Below are positions 1-5,612 of a DNA stretch of 7,592 nucleotides, piece after piece. The notes under the pieces were generated by a model. That model was not told where the DNA came from. It saw only the letters and a program-made list of their open reading frames with translations, and searched no databases. Positions within the stretch are counted from its first letter, which is position 1; the number at the start of each line of letters is the position of its first letter. The DNA is taken from assembly GCA_003483675.1 (NCBI GenBank), contig DMYK01000213.1, positions 410 to 8,001 of the forward strand, written 5' to 3'. A program made the translations under genes and the position numbers. Source of the DNA: Microcoleaceae cyanobacterium UBA11344. Lineage in GTDB: Bacteria > Cyanobacteriota > Cyanobacteriia > Cyanobacteriales > Microcoleaceae.

Positions 1-387
1 AGCACCTCTACCGGCGTGCCGGTGACGGTGTACCAAAACCCTCAAGGTGCGATCGAGCCTTGGATCGAGTGGGCTTCGGATTACTTTTCCGGTTCTGGCT
101 ACAATCCGACAACTCGGTGTCAATTAGTCAGCCAACGCCTCGAAACCTATCGTCGCCATCGGCAGCTCAAGTACATTACTGTTGGTGTGATGAATGGTCA
201 AAACGTAATTTGCACAGCTAATCAAATCAATGGTGTGTGCCAAAATTTGATTTATACTCTCAGGCGAGACCAAGATCCGATCGCATCTCTGTATAACTTG
301 TTGGCTTGGCGCCAAGGACAAGTTGAGATGCCATCTACCGATGAAAGCAGTAAAATTCCTTACATAGATGTGAGGGACAAGCTATGA
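1..387 (+). CDS. COP23-domain protein, C-terminal part (5' end outside window)
   Basis: The frame is open from base 1 to the TGA at 385-387, giving 128 residues. The GTG at 16 is not a real start: the codons before it (STSTG) align with CDTSTG in the downstream paralogue, so the gene begins upstream of the window. Over its whole length it matches the C-terminal domain of the protease at 825-2051 at about 60% identity, sharing PVTVYQNPQG, LIYTLRRDQDPI and IPYIDVR. Three cysteines (in TRC, ICT and NGVC) match three of the four in the paralogue; the fourth would lie one codon before the window. This is the pattern of the cyanobacterial COP23 (circadian oscillating protein) family, whose molecular function is poorly known. 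Whether the missing part is a protease domain, as in the neighbour, or only a signal peptide cannot be seen. The four-cysteine pattern suggests an exported protein (inference). Confidence 0.85.
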   Translation, partial: STSTGVPVTVYQNPQGAIEPWIEWASDYFSGSGYNPTTRCQLVSQRLETYRRHRQLKYITVGVMNGQNVICTANQINGVCQNLIYTLRRDQDPIASLYNLLAWRQGQVEMPSTDESSKIPYIDVRDKL

Positions 388-538
388 GAAAACACTGAGG
401 AGGGTTCGCGCCTTTGCCCCTTTTTTCCCCATCGTCCAGGCTCCCTTAAGGCTTGGGCAATTTTCAATCCCATCGCCAAGGCCAGGGGTTGATGTAGAAA
501 ACTGCGTCAAACAACGGTACGGATAGAGACTAGGAAAT

Positions 539-566
539 CCTCTCTGGGGCGATCGTCCTAGAGAGG
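539..566. repeat. Small hairpin, 7-bp stem
   Basis: CCTCTCT (539-545) pairs with AGAGAGG (560-566) around a 14-nt loop that contains a GCGATCG core. An overlapping alternative stem is possible (CTAGGA 530-535 with TCCTAG 556-561). No T-run follows, so it is not a typical intrinsic terminator. Function unknown; it could be chance. Confidence 0.3.
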
Positions 567-644
567 GGGCAAATAGGGTGGGCCTCCTGCACCAACCGTT
601 GCTCTTAACGGTCAGGCGGCTGGGTAATACCGATCGGGCGATCG

Positions 645-675
645 TTCAGTTTCCCAGCGATACTCAGTATAAAAT
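645..675 (+). promoter_or_regulatory. Weak candidate promoter for the protease-COP23 gene
   Basis: TATAAA within TATAAAAT (668-675) is a reasonable -10. TTCAGT (645-650) is a weak -35 at 17-nt spacing. It would give a 5' leader of about 140 nt before the ATG at 825. The -35 match is poor, so this is only a candidate. Confidence 0.25.
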
Positions 676-824
676 AGCACTAATCAGCACCAAGCCCGCA
701 GCGCTTTTGAAGATGCGAGTGAACCGATGCCGGAATTATTGGATAAAATGTTTAAATCTAGTTGGGGAATTCCGATCGGTATATATTTGTTGCAGTTGGC
801 CTCGTCTCATCTAGGGAGTTAGCG

Positions 825-2051
825 ATGAATCTGTGGAGTTTGCGGTTTGACGCGCTGACAATCATCTTGACGGGTGCATTAACGGTGACGGCGGTTGTCA
901 GCCAACAATATGCTGCTAGCGCCAAAACAGCCCAAGAAATTGCCCAGCTAGCGATGTTCACAACTGTAGAAGTCAACAACACGCTGGGTTTTTCTGGTAG
1001 CGGATCGGGAGTAATTATAGCCAAACAAGGTAATATTTACACTGTTTTGACAGCTAATCATGTGGTAGCAAGCCTCGCCCAAGAATACAGCATTCGCACT
1101 CATTTGGAAAAAAATTATACTGCGATTAGAATACAGCGACTGCCGAAAAATGACAGGGATCTAGACTTAGCTTTGATGCAGTTTCAGAGCCGAGAACAGT
1201 ATCCAGTAGCACCAATGGGTGAGTCAGAACGTGCTGTTGTTGGTTCTACTATTTACGTTGCTGGCTATCCGCTGCCGATCGCCTCTGGATTTGAAAGAAA
1301 ACTTGAATTTACTACTGGTATTATCTCTTCTCGCCTCGATCGCGCATCATCGGGGTACGGTCTGCGCTACCAAGCTGTCACCAGGCGTGGGATGAGTGGC
1401 GGGCCTGTATTTGATGCTGATGGCAAAATTGTGGGAATTCACGGCCAGGGGGATACTGTTGGCACAATTATGAGCCAGTTGAACGGTCAGATTGAGGAGA
1501 TAAAAACGGGGTTGAATGCGGCAATCCCGATCGATGCTTTTATGGTATTGCTATCACAAAATAACCGTAACAGTTTTGATATTCTCAGCAATCTTTCTAT
1601 CAGCCGCGCCTCTAGCCAAAGCCAACCGAATCTGGGTTTGGGAGGATTTGTATGCGATACCTCGACGGGTGAACCGGTGACAGTATATCAAAATCCACAA
1701 GGGTTTAGGGAGCCTTGGATTCGCTGGAATTCTAATTTCTTTTCTAGTTCTGGCTATGATCCTCTGACTCGCTGCCGACAAGTGACTCAGCGCCTGGATA
1801 ATTATAACCGCAACAAACAGCTAAATTATGTCACTGTCGGTATGGTAAATAACCAGAAAGCGATTTGCACGACTAGCCGCGTGAATGGGCCTTGCGAAGG
1901 TTTGATCTACACACTGCGCCGCGATCAAGATCCGATTCCTGCACTTAGCAGTTTCTTTGTTTGGCTGGCGAATCAAAAGGTCTTGCCTTCTCTTTCTGAA
2001 AGCGGTACTATACCTTATATAGATGTCCGGGAACGGCTGGAACAATTTTAG
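825..2051 (+). CDS. Secreted trypsin-like serine protease with C-terminal COP23 domain
   Basis: This 408-residue protein starts at ATG 825, preceded by AGGGAG (812-817) at ideal spacing. A TTG-initiated 21-residue extension back to 762 is less likely because the signal peptide begins cleanly at 825. Residues 1-33 look like a signal peptide: a short N-region with R7, a hydrophobic core at about 10-26, then AASA as a possible cleavage site (alternatively an uncleaved anchor). Residues about 45-240 form a DegP/HtrA-like chymotrypsin fold. The putative catalytic triad is His79 (LTANHVV), Asp114 (DLDLALMQ) and Ser191 (GMSGGPVFD). No PDZ domain is visible. Residues about 275-408 form a COP23 domain with cysteines at 277, 317, 348 and 357, which could make two disulfides. 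The likely role is an envelope or periplasmic protease; COP23 may direct binding or localisation, but this is inference. It is a tandem paralogue of the gene ending at 387, 437 bp upstream, and seems to be transcribed separately from the ThDP enzyme downstream. Confidence 0.9.
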   Translation: MNLWSLRFDALTIILTGALTVTAVVSQQYAASAKTAQEIAQLAMFTTVEVNNTLGFSGSGSGVIIAKQGNIYTVLTANHVVASLAQEYSIRTHLEKNYTAIRIQRLPKNDRDLDLALMQFQSREQYPVAPMGESERAVVGSTIYVAGYPLPIASGFERKLEFTTGIISSRLDRASSGYGLRYQAVTRRGMSGGPVFDADGKIVGIHGQGDTVGTIMSQLNGQIEEIKTGLNAAIPIDAFMVLLSQNNRNSFDILSNLSISRASSQSQPNLGLGGFVCDTSTGEPVTVYQNPQGFREPWIRWNSNFFSSSGYDPLTRCRQVTQRLDNYNRNKQLNYVTVGMVNNQKAICTTSRVNGPCEGLIYTLRRDQDPIPALSSFFVWLANQKVLPSLSESGTIPYIDVRERLEQF

Positions 2052-2085
2052 ATTTTAGATTGATTAGTAATTTTCATCTAAAATC
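2051..2085 (+). terminator. A/T-rich hairpin at the stop codon, possible terminator
   Basis: GATTTTAGAT (2051-2060) and ATCTAAAATC (2076-2085) form a perfect 10-bp stem with a 15-nt loop, beginning at the last base of the protease stop codon. The stem is A/T-rich and no T-run follows, so it is an atypical terminator. It could instead stabilise the mRNA 3' end. Confidence 0.35.
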
Positions 2086-2099
2086 GCTCGCTCGACTGT

Positions 2100-2191
2100 C
2101 TGTCATTCTGAGGGTCGCGAAGAATCTCGCTCGATTCTTCGCTGTCTAGATCCTTCACAAGGTTCAGGATTGCGAAGGATCAGAATGACAG
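2100..2191. repeat. Branched palindromic repeat (REP/MITE-like)
   Basis: An outer 12-bp perfect inverted repeat, CTGTCATTCTGA (2100-2111) with TCAGAATGACAG (2180-2191), encloses two hairpins. One is a 10-bp perfect stem, GCGAAGAATC (2117-2126) with GATTCTTCGC (2133-2142), with a 6-nt loop. The other is an 8-bp stem, GATCCTTC (2149-2156) with GAAGGATC (2174-2181), which shares two bases with the outer arm. The whole could fold as a cruciform. TGTCATTCTGAG with GCGAAGAATC is, from memory, a widely dispersed bacterial intergenic repeat. It may act in transcript termination or be a non-autonomous mobile relic. Confidence 0.7.
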
Positions 2192-2199
2192 AATAAAGC

Positions 2200-2211
2200 T
2201 GCGTAAGTCCT
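2200..2211 (-). repeat. Short dispersed motif AGGACTTACGCA (minus strand)
   Basis: TGCGTAAGTCCT is, on the minus strand, AGGACTTACGCA. A near-copy (AGGACTTATGCA) lies on the plus strand at 5463-5474. Motifs of this kind recur between genes in filamentous cyanobacteria (from memory) and may be ends of decayed mobile elements. Confidence 0.4.
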
Positions 2212-2297
2212 GCATAATAGAACTAATGATTTTTTGGTAACACGGAAGTTATAAGATTAATTAAATTAATCCAATTCAAATTTTTCAGGTATCAAGC

Positions 2298-4538
2298 ATG
2301 ACAGCAACTACCCCGAAGGCAACGTCAGCAACGCCCGCTTTTTGCGAAGGCATTCAATATTTTTCCGAGACAGTGCCTGGTTTTGAGACTTACGGGAAAG
2401 CACCTGCGATCGCAACCGGGAGTTCGGCGATCGCCGATCCAGCCGATCCCGCAGCCGTCTTTCAAACCATACTCGCAGCAGACGCCCTGCGCTACCTGAC
2501 ACTGCAAGTAACAGCCAGCAAGGCCTCTGGACATCCGGGGGGATTTGCTAGCCAAGCCGAGGCTTACGCAGCCTTGGTGATGCTGGGACACAAGAATATT
2601 GTCACCGAAGTCGGGCATCACGCCCCCGGCTTTTATAGTGCCATGTTTCTCGATCGCTCTTTGGAAGACATGGGAATTGTCAACGTACAGCAAGTGCGCG
2701 ACAAATTCCGAGAAAAAGACGGTTTGTTAGGACATCTTTCCGGTTTCATTCCAGGTCTTTTAGCACCAGCAGGCCCTCTTGGACAAGGACAGCATTTTGC
2801 CATGTCAGGAGCACTTTTGCACCGCGACAAACTGTTTGCTTTCACAATGGGCGACGGCGGCATGGGTGAACCCTATCCGATGAGCAGCATGGGACATTTT
2901 CACACTGCTTATCCGAGCGTTACTAACTTTTTGCCAGTGTTAGTTTGGAACGGATATTCTCAAGAACATCATAGCATGGTTTCGACTAAAACCAATGCGG
3001 AAATGATTGCTTATTGGCACGGAAATGGTTTTGAAGAAATCATCTTAGTTGACGCTAAGGAATTTGATGATGGAAGTCAAACGGGAGATTATATTGACAG
3101 CACTGCTTTTTCCCTAGAACAGCGGATGGCGTTTACCAAAGCTGTTTTGCAAGGAGTTGACAAAGCAGCAAAATCTGCTCTTGGTGGCAAATTGACTGTG
3201 TTCATCATCAAACAGTTGAAAGGTGCCGGAGTTCACGCACTGGGTGCAAAATCGCACAACCTTTATCCAAAAGATACGCTGGATGCACCGCACATTGTCA
3301 GTGCTTTAAAAAAGCGCGCTTTGAGTGTGGAAGCTTGGCAATTGGTGCGGACAAATGCTGAACGTGCGGGCGGCGGGCCGGCAGCAAAAACAGTGGTAAC
3401 AGAGTTTGAATTGCCGCTGGCAGATTTAGGCGAATTGCCTTTAGAGGAATTTGCAGTTGGTGGAGAAGCGAAGGTTTCGACAACAGCAATGGGGCGTTTG
3501 GTAGGAAAAGTCGGTGAGCGCGATCGGACTTTTATTGTCACCAATGCTGACGGTAATGAAGCCTCGGGAATTGCCAACATCAACCAAGCCCTGAAAATCA
3601 TTCACCCTACCACAGATGACCTGTACAATCAAGGGCCAAACGGTCAAGTTTACGAACCTTTGAGTGAAGATGCTTGTGCAGGTTTAGCCGTAGGTTTGTC
3701 GCTATTCGGCGCGCGGAGTTTGTGGTGTTCCTATGAATCTTTTGCGATTAATGGTTTACCAATTTGGCAAACTGTTACTCAAGCAATGGCAGAATTGCGG
3801 CGTCCAACTCCGGCAACTGTCACCTTATTTACTGCCGGTGCTTTAGAGCAAGGCCGCAATGGTTGGACGCACCAACGCCCGGAAATTGAGGCTTATTTTG
3901 CGGCGATGATGCGGAATGGAAATGTGTTTCCTTTGTTTCCACCGGATGCTAACAGTATTCAAGCTTGTTACGATTGGGCTTTGACTGCGAAGAATAAGGG
4001 AATTGTGATTACTGCGAGCAAGTCGCCACTGCCAATTCGGACTACGTTTGCACAGACTCGCCAAGGTTTGGAAGATGGTGCTATTGTGTTGCATGAAATC
4101 GATCCCCCCCAAACCCCTCTTAATCAAGGGGGGAGTAAGAAAGTTGTATTTGCTGTAATTGGCGATATGACGTTAATGCCTGTGTTTGAAGCGGCCGCAT
4201 TTTTGGAAACAGAAGGAATTGGAGTGCGGATTGTTTCTATTATCAATCCTCGGCGTTTGTATCGTCCTAGTGATGTTGCTTGGGATACTTGTTCGGCTCC
4301 TGACGGCGGCTTTTTGAGCGATGACAAATTTGCCGAATTGTTTGGTGGAGATGCCTTAATTGGCGTGACAGGCGGTGCTTCTGGGATGTTGGAACCGGTG
4401 ATGCTACGGAGTAATTGTCGGCGGGATACTTTCGCTTGGAAGCGGGGGGAAACTACTGCTAGTGCTGGTCAATTGATGGCGTTTAATGGGTTGACTGCTG
4501 AGGCGTTGACTAAAAGGGCGATCGAGTTAGTTCATTAA
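2298..4538 (+). CDS. Transketolase/phosphoketolase-family ThDP-dependent enzyme
   Basis: A 746-residue, likely cytoplasmic protein. The ATG at 2298 follows an AGG at 2287-2289; the first ~55 residues look poorly conserved. The order of motifs follows phosphoketolase (XFP): ASGHPGG (75-81), VGHHAPG (105-111), LLGHLSG (143-149, like the XFP IPSHV region), GPLGQGQHFA (159-168), then the ThDP/Mg site with GDG at 185-187 and N218 in LVWNGY. The second half has NADGNEASG (416-424, Glu421 as candidate catalytic acid, like DETASN in XFP), EPLSEDACAGLAVG (453-466), SYESF (478-482), NGWTHQ (521-526) and PPDAN (548-552). A transketolase-type C-terminal domain begins about 615. Classical transketolase (~670 residues) lacks several of these motifs. 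Phosphoketolases cleave xylulose-5-P or fructose-6-P with phosphate to acetyl-P; substrate here is unproven. I recall a second, transketolase-annotated phosphoketolase-like protein in Synechocystis (sll0529) and suspect orthology. Residues 602-612 come from an in-frame DNA repeat. Confidence 0.85.
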   Translation: MTATTPKATSATPAFCEGIQYFSETVPGFETYGKAPAIATGSSAIADPADPAAVFQTILAADALRYLTLQVTASKASGHPGGFASQAEAYAALVMLGHKNIVTEVGHHAPGFYSAMFLDRSLEDMGIVNVQQVRDKFREKDGLLGHLSGFIPGLLAPAGPLGQGQHFAMSGALLHRDKLFAFTMGDGGMGEPYPMSSMGHFHTAYPSVTNFLPVLVWNGYSQEHHSMVSTKTNAEMIAYWHGNGFEEIILVDAKEFDDGSQTGDYIDSTAFSLEQRMAFTKAVLQGVDKAAKSALGGKLTVFIIKQLKGAGVHALGAKSHNLYPKDTLDAPHIVSALKKRALSVEAWQLVRTNAERAGGGPAAKTVVTEFELPLADLGELPLEEFAVGGEAKVSTTAMGRLVGKVGERDRTFIVTNADGNEASGIANINQALKIIHPTTDDLYNQGPNGQVYEPLSEDACAGLAVGLSLFGARSLWCSYESFAINGLPIWQTVTQAMAELRRPTPATVTLFTAGALEQGRNGWTHQRPEIEAYFAAMMRNGNVFPLFPPDANSIQACYDWALTAKNKGIVITASKSPLPIRTTFAQTRQGLEDGAIVLHEIDPPQTPLNQGGSKKVVFAVIGDMTLMPVFEAAAFLETEGIGVRIVSIINPRRLYRPSDVAWDTCSAPDGGFLSDDKFAELFGGDALIGVTGGASGMLEPVMLRSNCRRDTFAWKRGETTASAGQLMAFNGLTAEALTKRAIELVH
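4101..4134. repeat. C/G-rich palindromic repeat inserted in frame in the ThDP enzyme gene
   Basis: A C-run (4104-4110) and a CCCCTCTT block (4114-4121) are followed by AATC and AAGGGGGG (4126-4133). This is the typical form of a cyanobacterial CCCCCTT..AAGGGGG dispersed palindrome. It is read as DPPQTPLNQGG (residues 602-612), a composition unlike the surrounding protein. It lies in the linker between the pyrimidine-binding and C-terminal domains, where an extra loop should be tolerated. The frame is kept. Confidence 0.65.
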
Positions 4539-4551
4539 TAAAACTTAGGCG

Positions 4552-4617
4552 AAAACCCGGTTTCTTAAGGTAATTGTGTCATTTTAGGTTGACGAATATC
4601 GCGAGAAACTGGGTTTT
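4552..4617. repeat. Inverted pair of AAAACCCGGTTTCT motifs (pair 1)
   Basis: AAAACCCGGTTTCT (4552-4565) and AGAAACTGGGTTTT (4604-4617) are inverted copies with one mismatch. They could form a 14-bp stem with a 38-nt loop just after the ThDP enzyme stop codon. The right arm runs into a short T-tract and then AGGTT, so this could contribute to 3'-end formation. Confidence 0.6.
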
Positions 4618-4644
4618 TTAGGTTCAGTCCTAGACGGGTGGCCA

Positions 4645-4711
4645 AAAACCCGGTTTCTGCATCAATATTTATGGAAAAAGCGATGATTTTTGGAAGAAAC
4701 CGGGTTTTTTT
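4645..4711 (+). terminator. Inverted pair of AAAACCCGGTTTCT motifs (pair 2) with T-run
   Basis: AAAACCCGGTTTCT (4645-4658) and AGAAACCGGGTTTT (4695-4708) are perfect inverted copies (14-bp stem, 36-nt loop). The right arm ends in seven Ts (4705-4711), so it could work as a rho-independent terminator for the upstream gene, although the loop is long. The repeat nature of the motif is certain; the terminator role is inference. Confidence 0.45.
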
Positions 4712-4753
4712 AGGTGAGTGCGTCGAAGACTGATTAAGCTAGAATGTGAGAGA

Positions 4754-4777
4754 CTCCCTTCGACTCCGCTCAGGGAG
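4754..4777. repeat. Short palindrome CTCCCT...AGGGAG
   Basis: CTCCCT (4754-4759) and AGGGAG (4772-4777) flank TCGACTCCGCTC. From memory this is a frequent dispersed intergenic repeat in cyanobacteria and other bacteria. It may form a 6-bp stem with a 12-nt loop. No T-run follows. Confidence 0.45.
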
Positions 4778-4801
4778 CAAGAAACAAAGCGCCTTGGCGA
4801 C

Positions 4802-4810
4802 TGCTATACT
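4802..4810 (+). promoter_or_regulatory. Candidate extended -10 promoter of the Uma2 gene
   Basis: TGC directly before TATACT (4805-4810) fits an extended -10 element, about 25-40 bp before the Uma2 start. No convincing -35 is present at 17-nt spacing. Confidence 0.3.
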
Positions 4811-4839
4811 AGGTAGGGGCTAGTAATATTTAAAATAGG

Positions 4840-5448
4840 ATGGTGATACCTGTGACTGCACAACTTTTAGAAGAAATAGGTACGCTTGGGGAACAGCGAT
4901 TGCTTCTCCCCAGTTATTATAGTTGGGAGCAATTTGAGGCTCTAGAATCTTTGATAGCAGATGCTTCTGGTTTGCGGATAACTTATCTTGATGGGTGGAT
5001 TGAGTTTATGACACTGGGCGAAGCACATGAAGAGATAAAAAGTATTTTGGCTATATTTATAGCACTTTACTTTTTTGAGAAAGGGATCAACTTTATTCCT
5101 GTAGGAAGCGCGACTCGCAGGGATAAAACCAAAGATGTTTCCTTTGAACCTGACGAGTCTTATTATATAGGTGAAAAGAAAGAGCATCCCGATTTAGCAG
5201 TGGAGGTAACGATTACTAGCGGGAGTACAAATAAACTAGCTAAGTATTTGCGACTTCGCATTCCTGAAGTCTGGTTTTGGGAAAATAATCGGCTTGATGT
5301 TTATCGGCTGCGCGAGGATAATTATGAGCAAGTTTCAAGAAGTGAGTTGTTGCCGGAGTTGGATTTAGAATTGTTGGTGCGTTGCGTTTTAATGCCTTCA
5401 AGGATTGAGGCAAGGACGGAGTTTCTGAAGGGGATTCGGCAGCAATAA
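4840..5448 (+). CDS. Uma2 family (DUF820) putative restriction-endonuclease-fold protein
   Basis: A 202-residue protein with the pattern of the large cyanobacterial Uma2/DUF820 family (PD-(D/E)XK nuclease fold). Visible motifs are the N-terminal SWEQFEAL (28-35), LDGWIEFM (50-57), GSATRR (89-94), FEPDESYYI (102-110), HPDLAVEV (116-123, likely metal ligands Asp118 and Glu122), a following lysine (K132 or K135) and IPEVWFWE (141-148). All expected acidic residues are present, so the fold looks intact. Start is uncertain: ATG 4840 overlaps the only nearby AGGA (4837-4840), so GTG 4852 (VTAQLLEE) may be the true start, making 198 residues. Cyanobacterial genomes carry many copies of this family; cellular role is unknown and substrate is not evident. 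It is followed by a 164-bp gap with its own promoter for the next operon. Confidence 0.85.
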   Translation: MVIPVTAQLLEEIGTLGEQRLLLPSYYSWEQFEALESLIADASGLRITYLDGWIEFMTLGEAHEEIKSILAIFIALYFFEKGINFIPVGSATRRDKTKDVSFEPDESYYIGEKKEHPDLAVEVTITSGSTNKLAKYLRLRIPEVWFWENNRLDVYRLREDNYEQVSRSELLPELDLELLVRCVLMPSRIEARTEFLKGIRQQ

Positions 5449-5462
5449 TTTGGTTGATTAAT

Positions 5463-5474
5463 AGGACTTATGCA
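5463..5474 (+). repeat. Short dispersed motif AGGACTTATGCA
   Basis: Matches the minus-strand motif at 2200-2211 with one difference, in inverted orientation. It lies immediately upstream of the -10 element of the DUF262-HEPN operon, so it could be a repeat end that brought or shaped that promoter (inference). Confidence 0.4.
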
Positions 5475-5489
5475 ACAAATCATTTGATC

Positions 5490-5498
5490 TGGTATAAT
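5490..5498 (+). promoter_or_regulatory. Extended -10 promoter of the DUF262-HEPN operon
   Basis: TGG followed by a consensus TATAAT (5493-5498) is a full extended -10 element. The -35 region at 17-19 nt spacing (TTATGC, 5468-5473) is weak, which an extended -10 can tolerate. Transcription would begin near 5505, leaving a leader of about 108 nt that includes the hairpin at 5544-5571. Confidence 0.5.
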
Positions 5499-5543
5499 CT
5501 ATAGGGTTAAAGACTGACTTTTTGTCAGGCGCAACGGAACACA

Positions 5544-5571
5544 GTAGAATAGCTAAGTATCCCTATTCTAC
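5544..5571 (+). promoter_or_regulatory. Perfect 9-bp hairpin/operator-like inverted repeat in the leader
   Basis: GTAGAATAG (5544-5552) and CTATTCTAC (5563-5571) are perfect inverted repeats around a 10-nt spacer, between the -10 element and the DUF262 start. It could be an operator for self-regulation or an RNA hairpin in the leader. It is followed by only five As and no T-run, so it is not a standard terminator on the + strand. Confidence 0.45.
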
Positions 5572-5612
5572 AAAAATGGTTATACATAACAACATTTAAT
5601 ACACCTTGAACT

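Larger units (their letters stand above)
388..824. other. Intergenic region, no convincing gene
   Basis: About 440 bp between the two COP23 genes. I see no conserved protein in any frame; an open frame at 578-814 has no ribosome binding site or recognisable motif and runs into the protease gene. The stretch holds several CGATCG cores, an 8-bp palindrome CCTTAAGG at 444-451, a small hairpin at 539-566 and a weak promoter-like sequence at 645-675. No T-tract terminator follows the first gene. Confidence 0.6.
4539..4839. other. Repeat-rich intergenic region between ThDP enzyme and Uma2 gene
   Basis: About 300 bp without a gene. It contains four copies of a 14-bp AAAACCCGGTTTCT motif (4552-4708), a small palindrome at 4754-4777 and a candidate promoter for the Uma2 gene at 4802-4810. 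No conserved open frame is visible on either strand. Confidence 0.7.

Noticed and set aside
578..814. Open frame of 78 codons on + strand between the COP23 genes
   Set aside because: GTG start without a ribosome binding site, no recognisable motif, and it overlaps the beginning of the protease frame; likely chance.
762..824. N-terminal extension of the protease from a TTG codon
   Set aside because: ATG 825 has a well-placed AGGGAG and starts directly with a signal-peptide-like sequence; the extension would place charged residues before it.
2237..2250. Possible NtcA site (GTA-N8-) upstream of the ThDP enzyme
   Set aside because: The right half is GTT rather than TAC, so the consensus is not met.
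2325..2693. Minus-strand open frames opposite the ThDP enzyme (also at 2308-2502, 2633-2863, 3263-3647, 3843-4127, 4124-4327)
   Set aside because: All lie antisense to a well-supported coding region and show no family motifs.
4552..4708. CRISPR-like or iteron array from the four 14-bp motifs
   Set aside because: Motifs alternate in orientation and form inverted pairs, with no evidence of spacers or a replication origin nearby.
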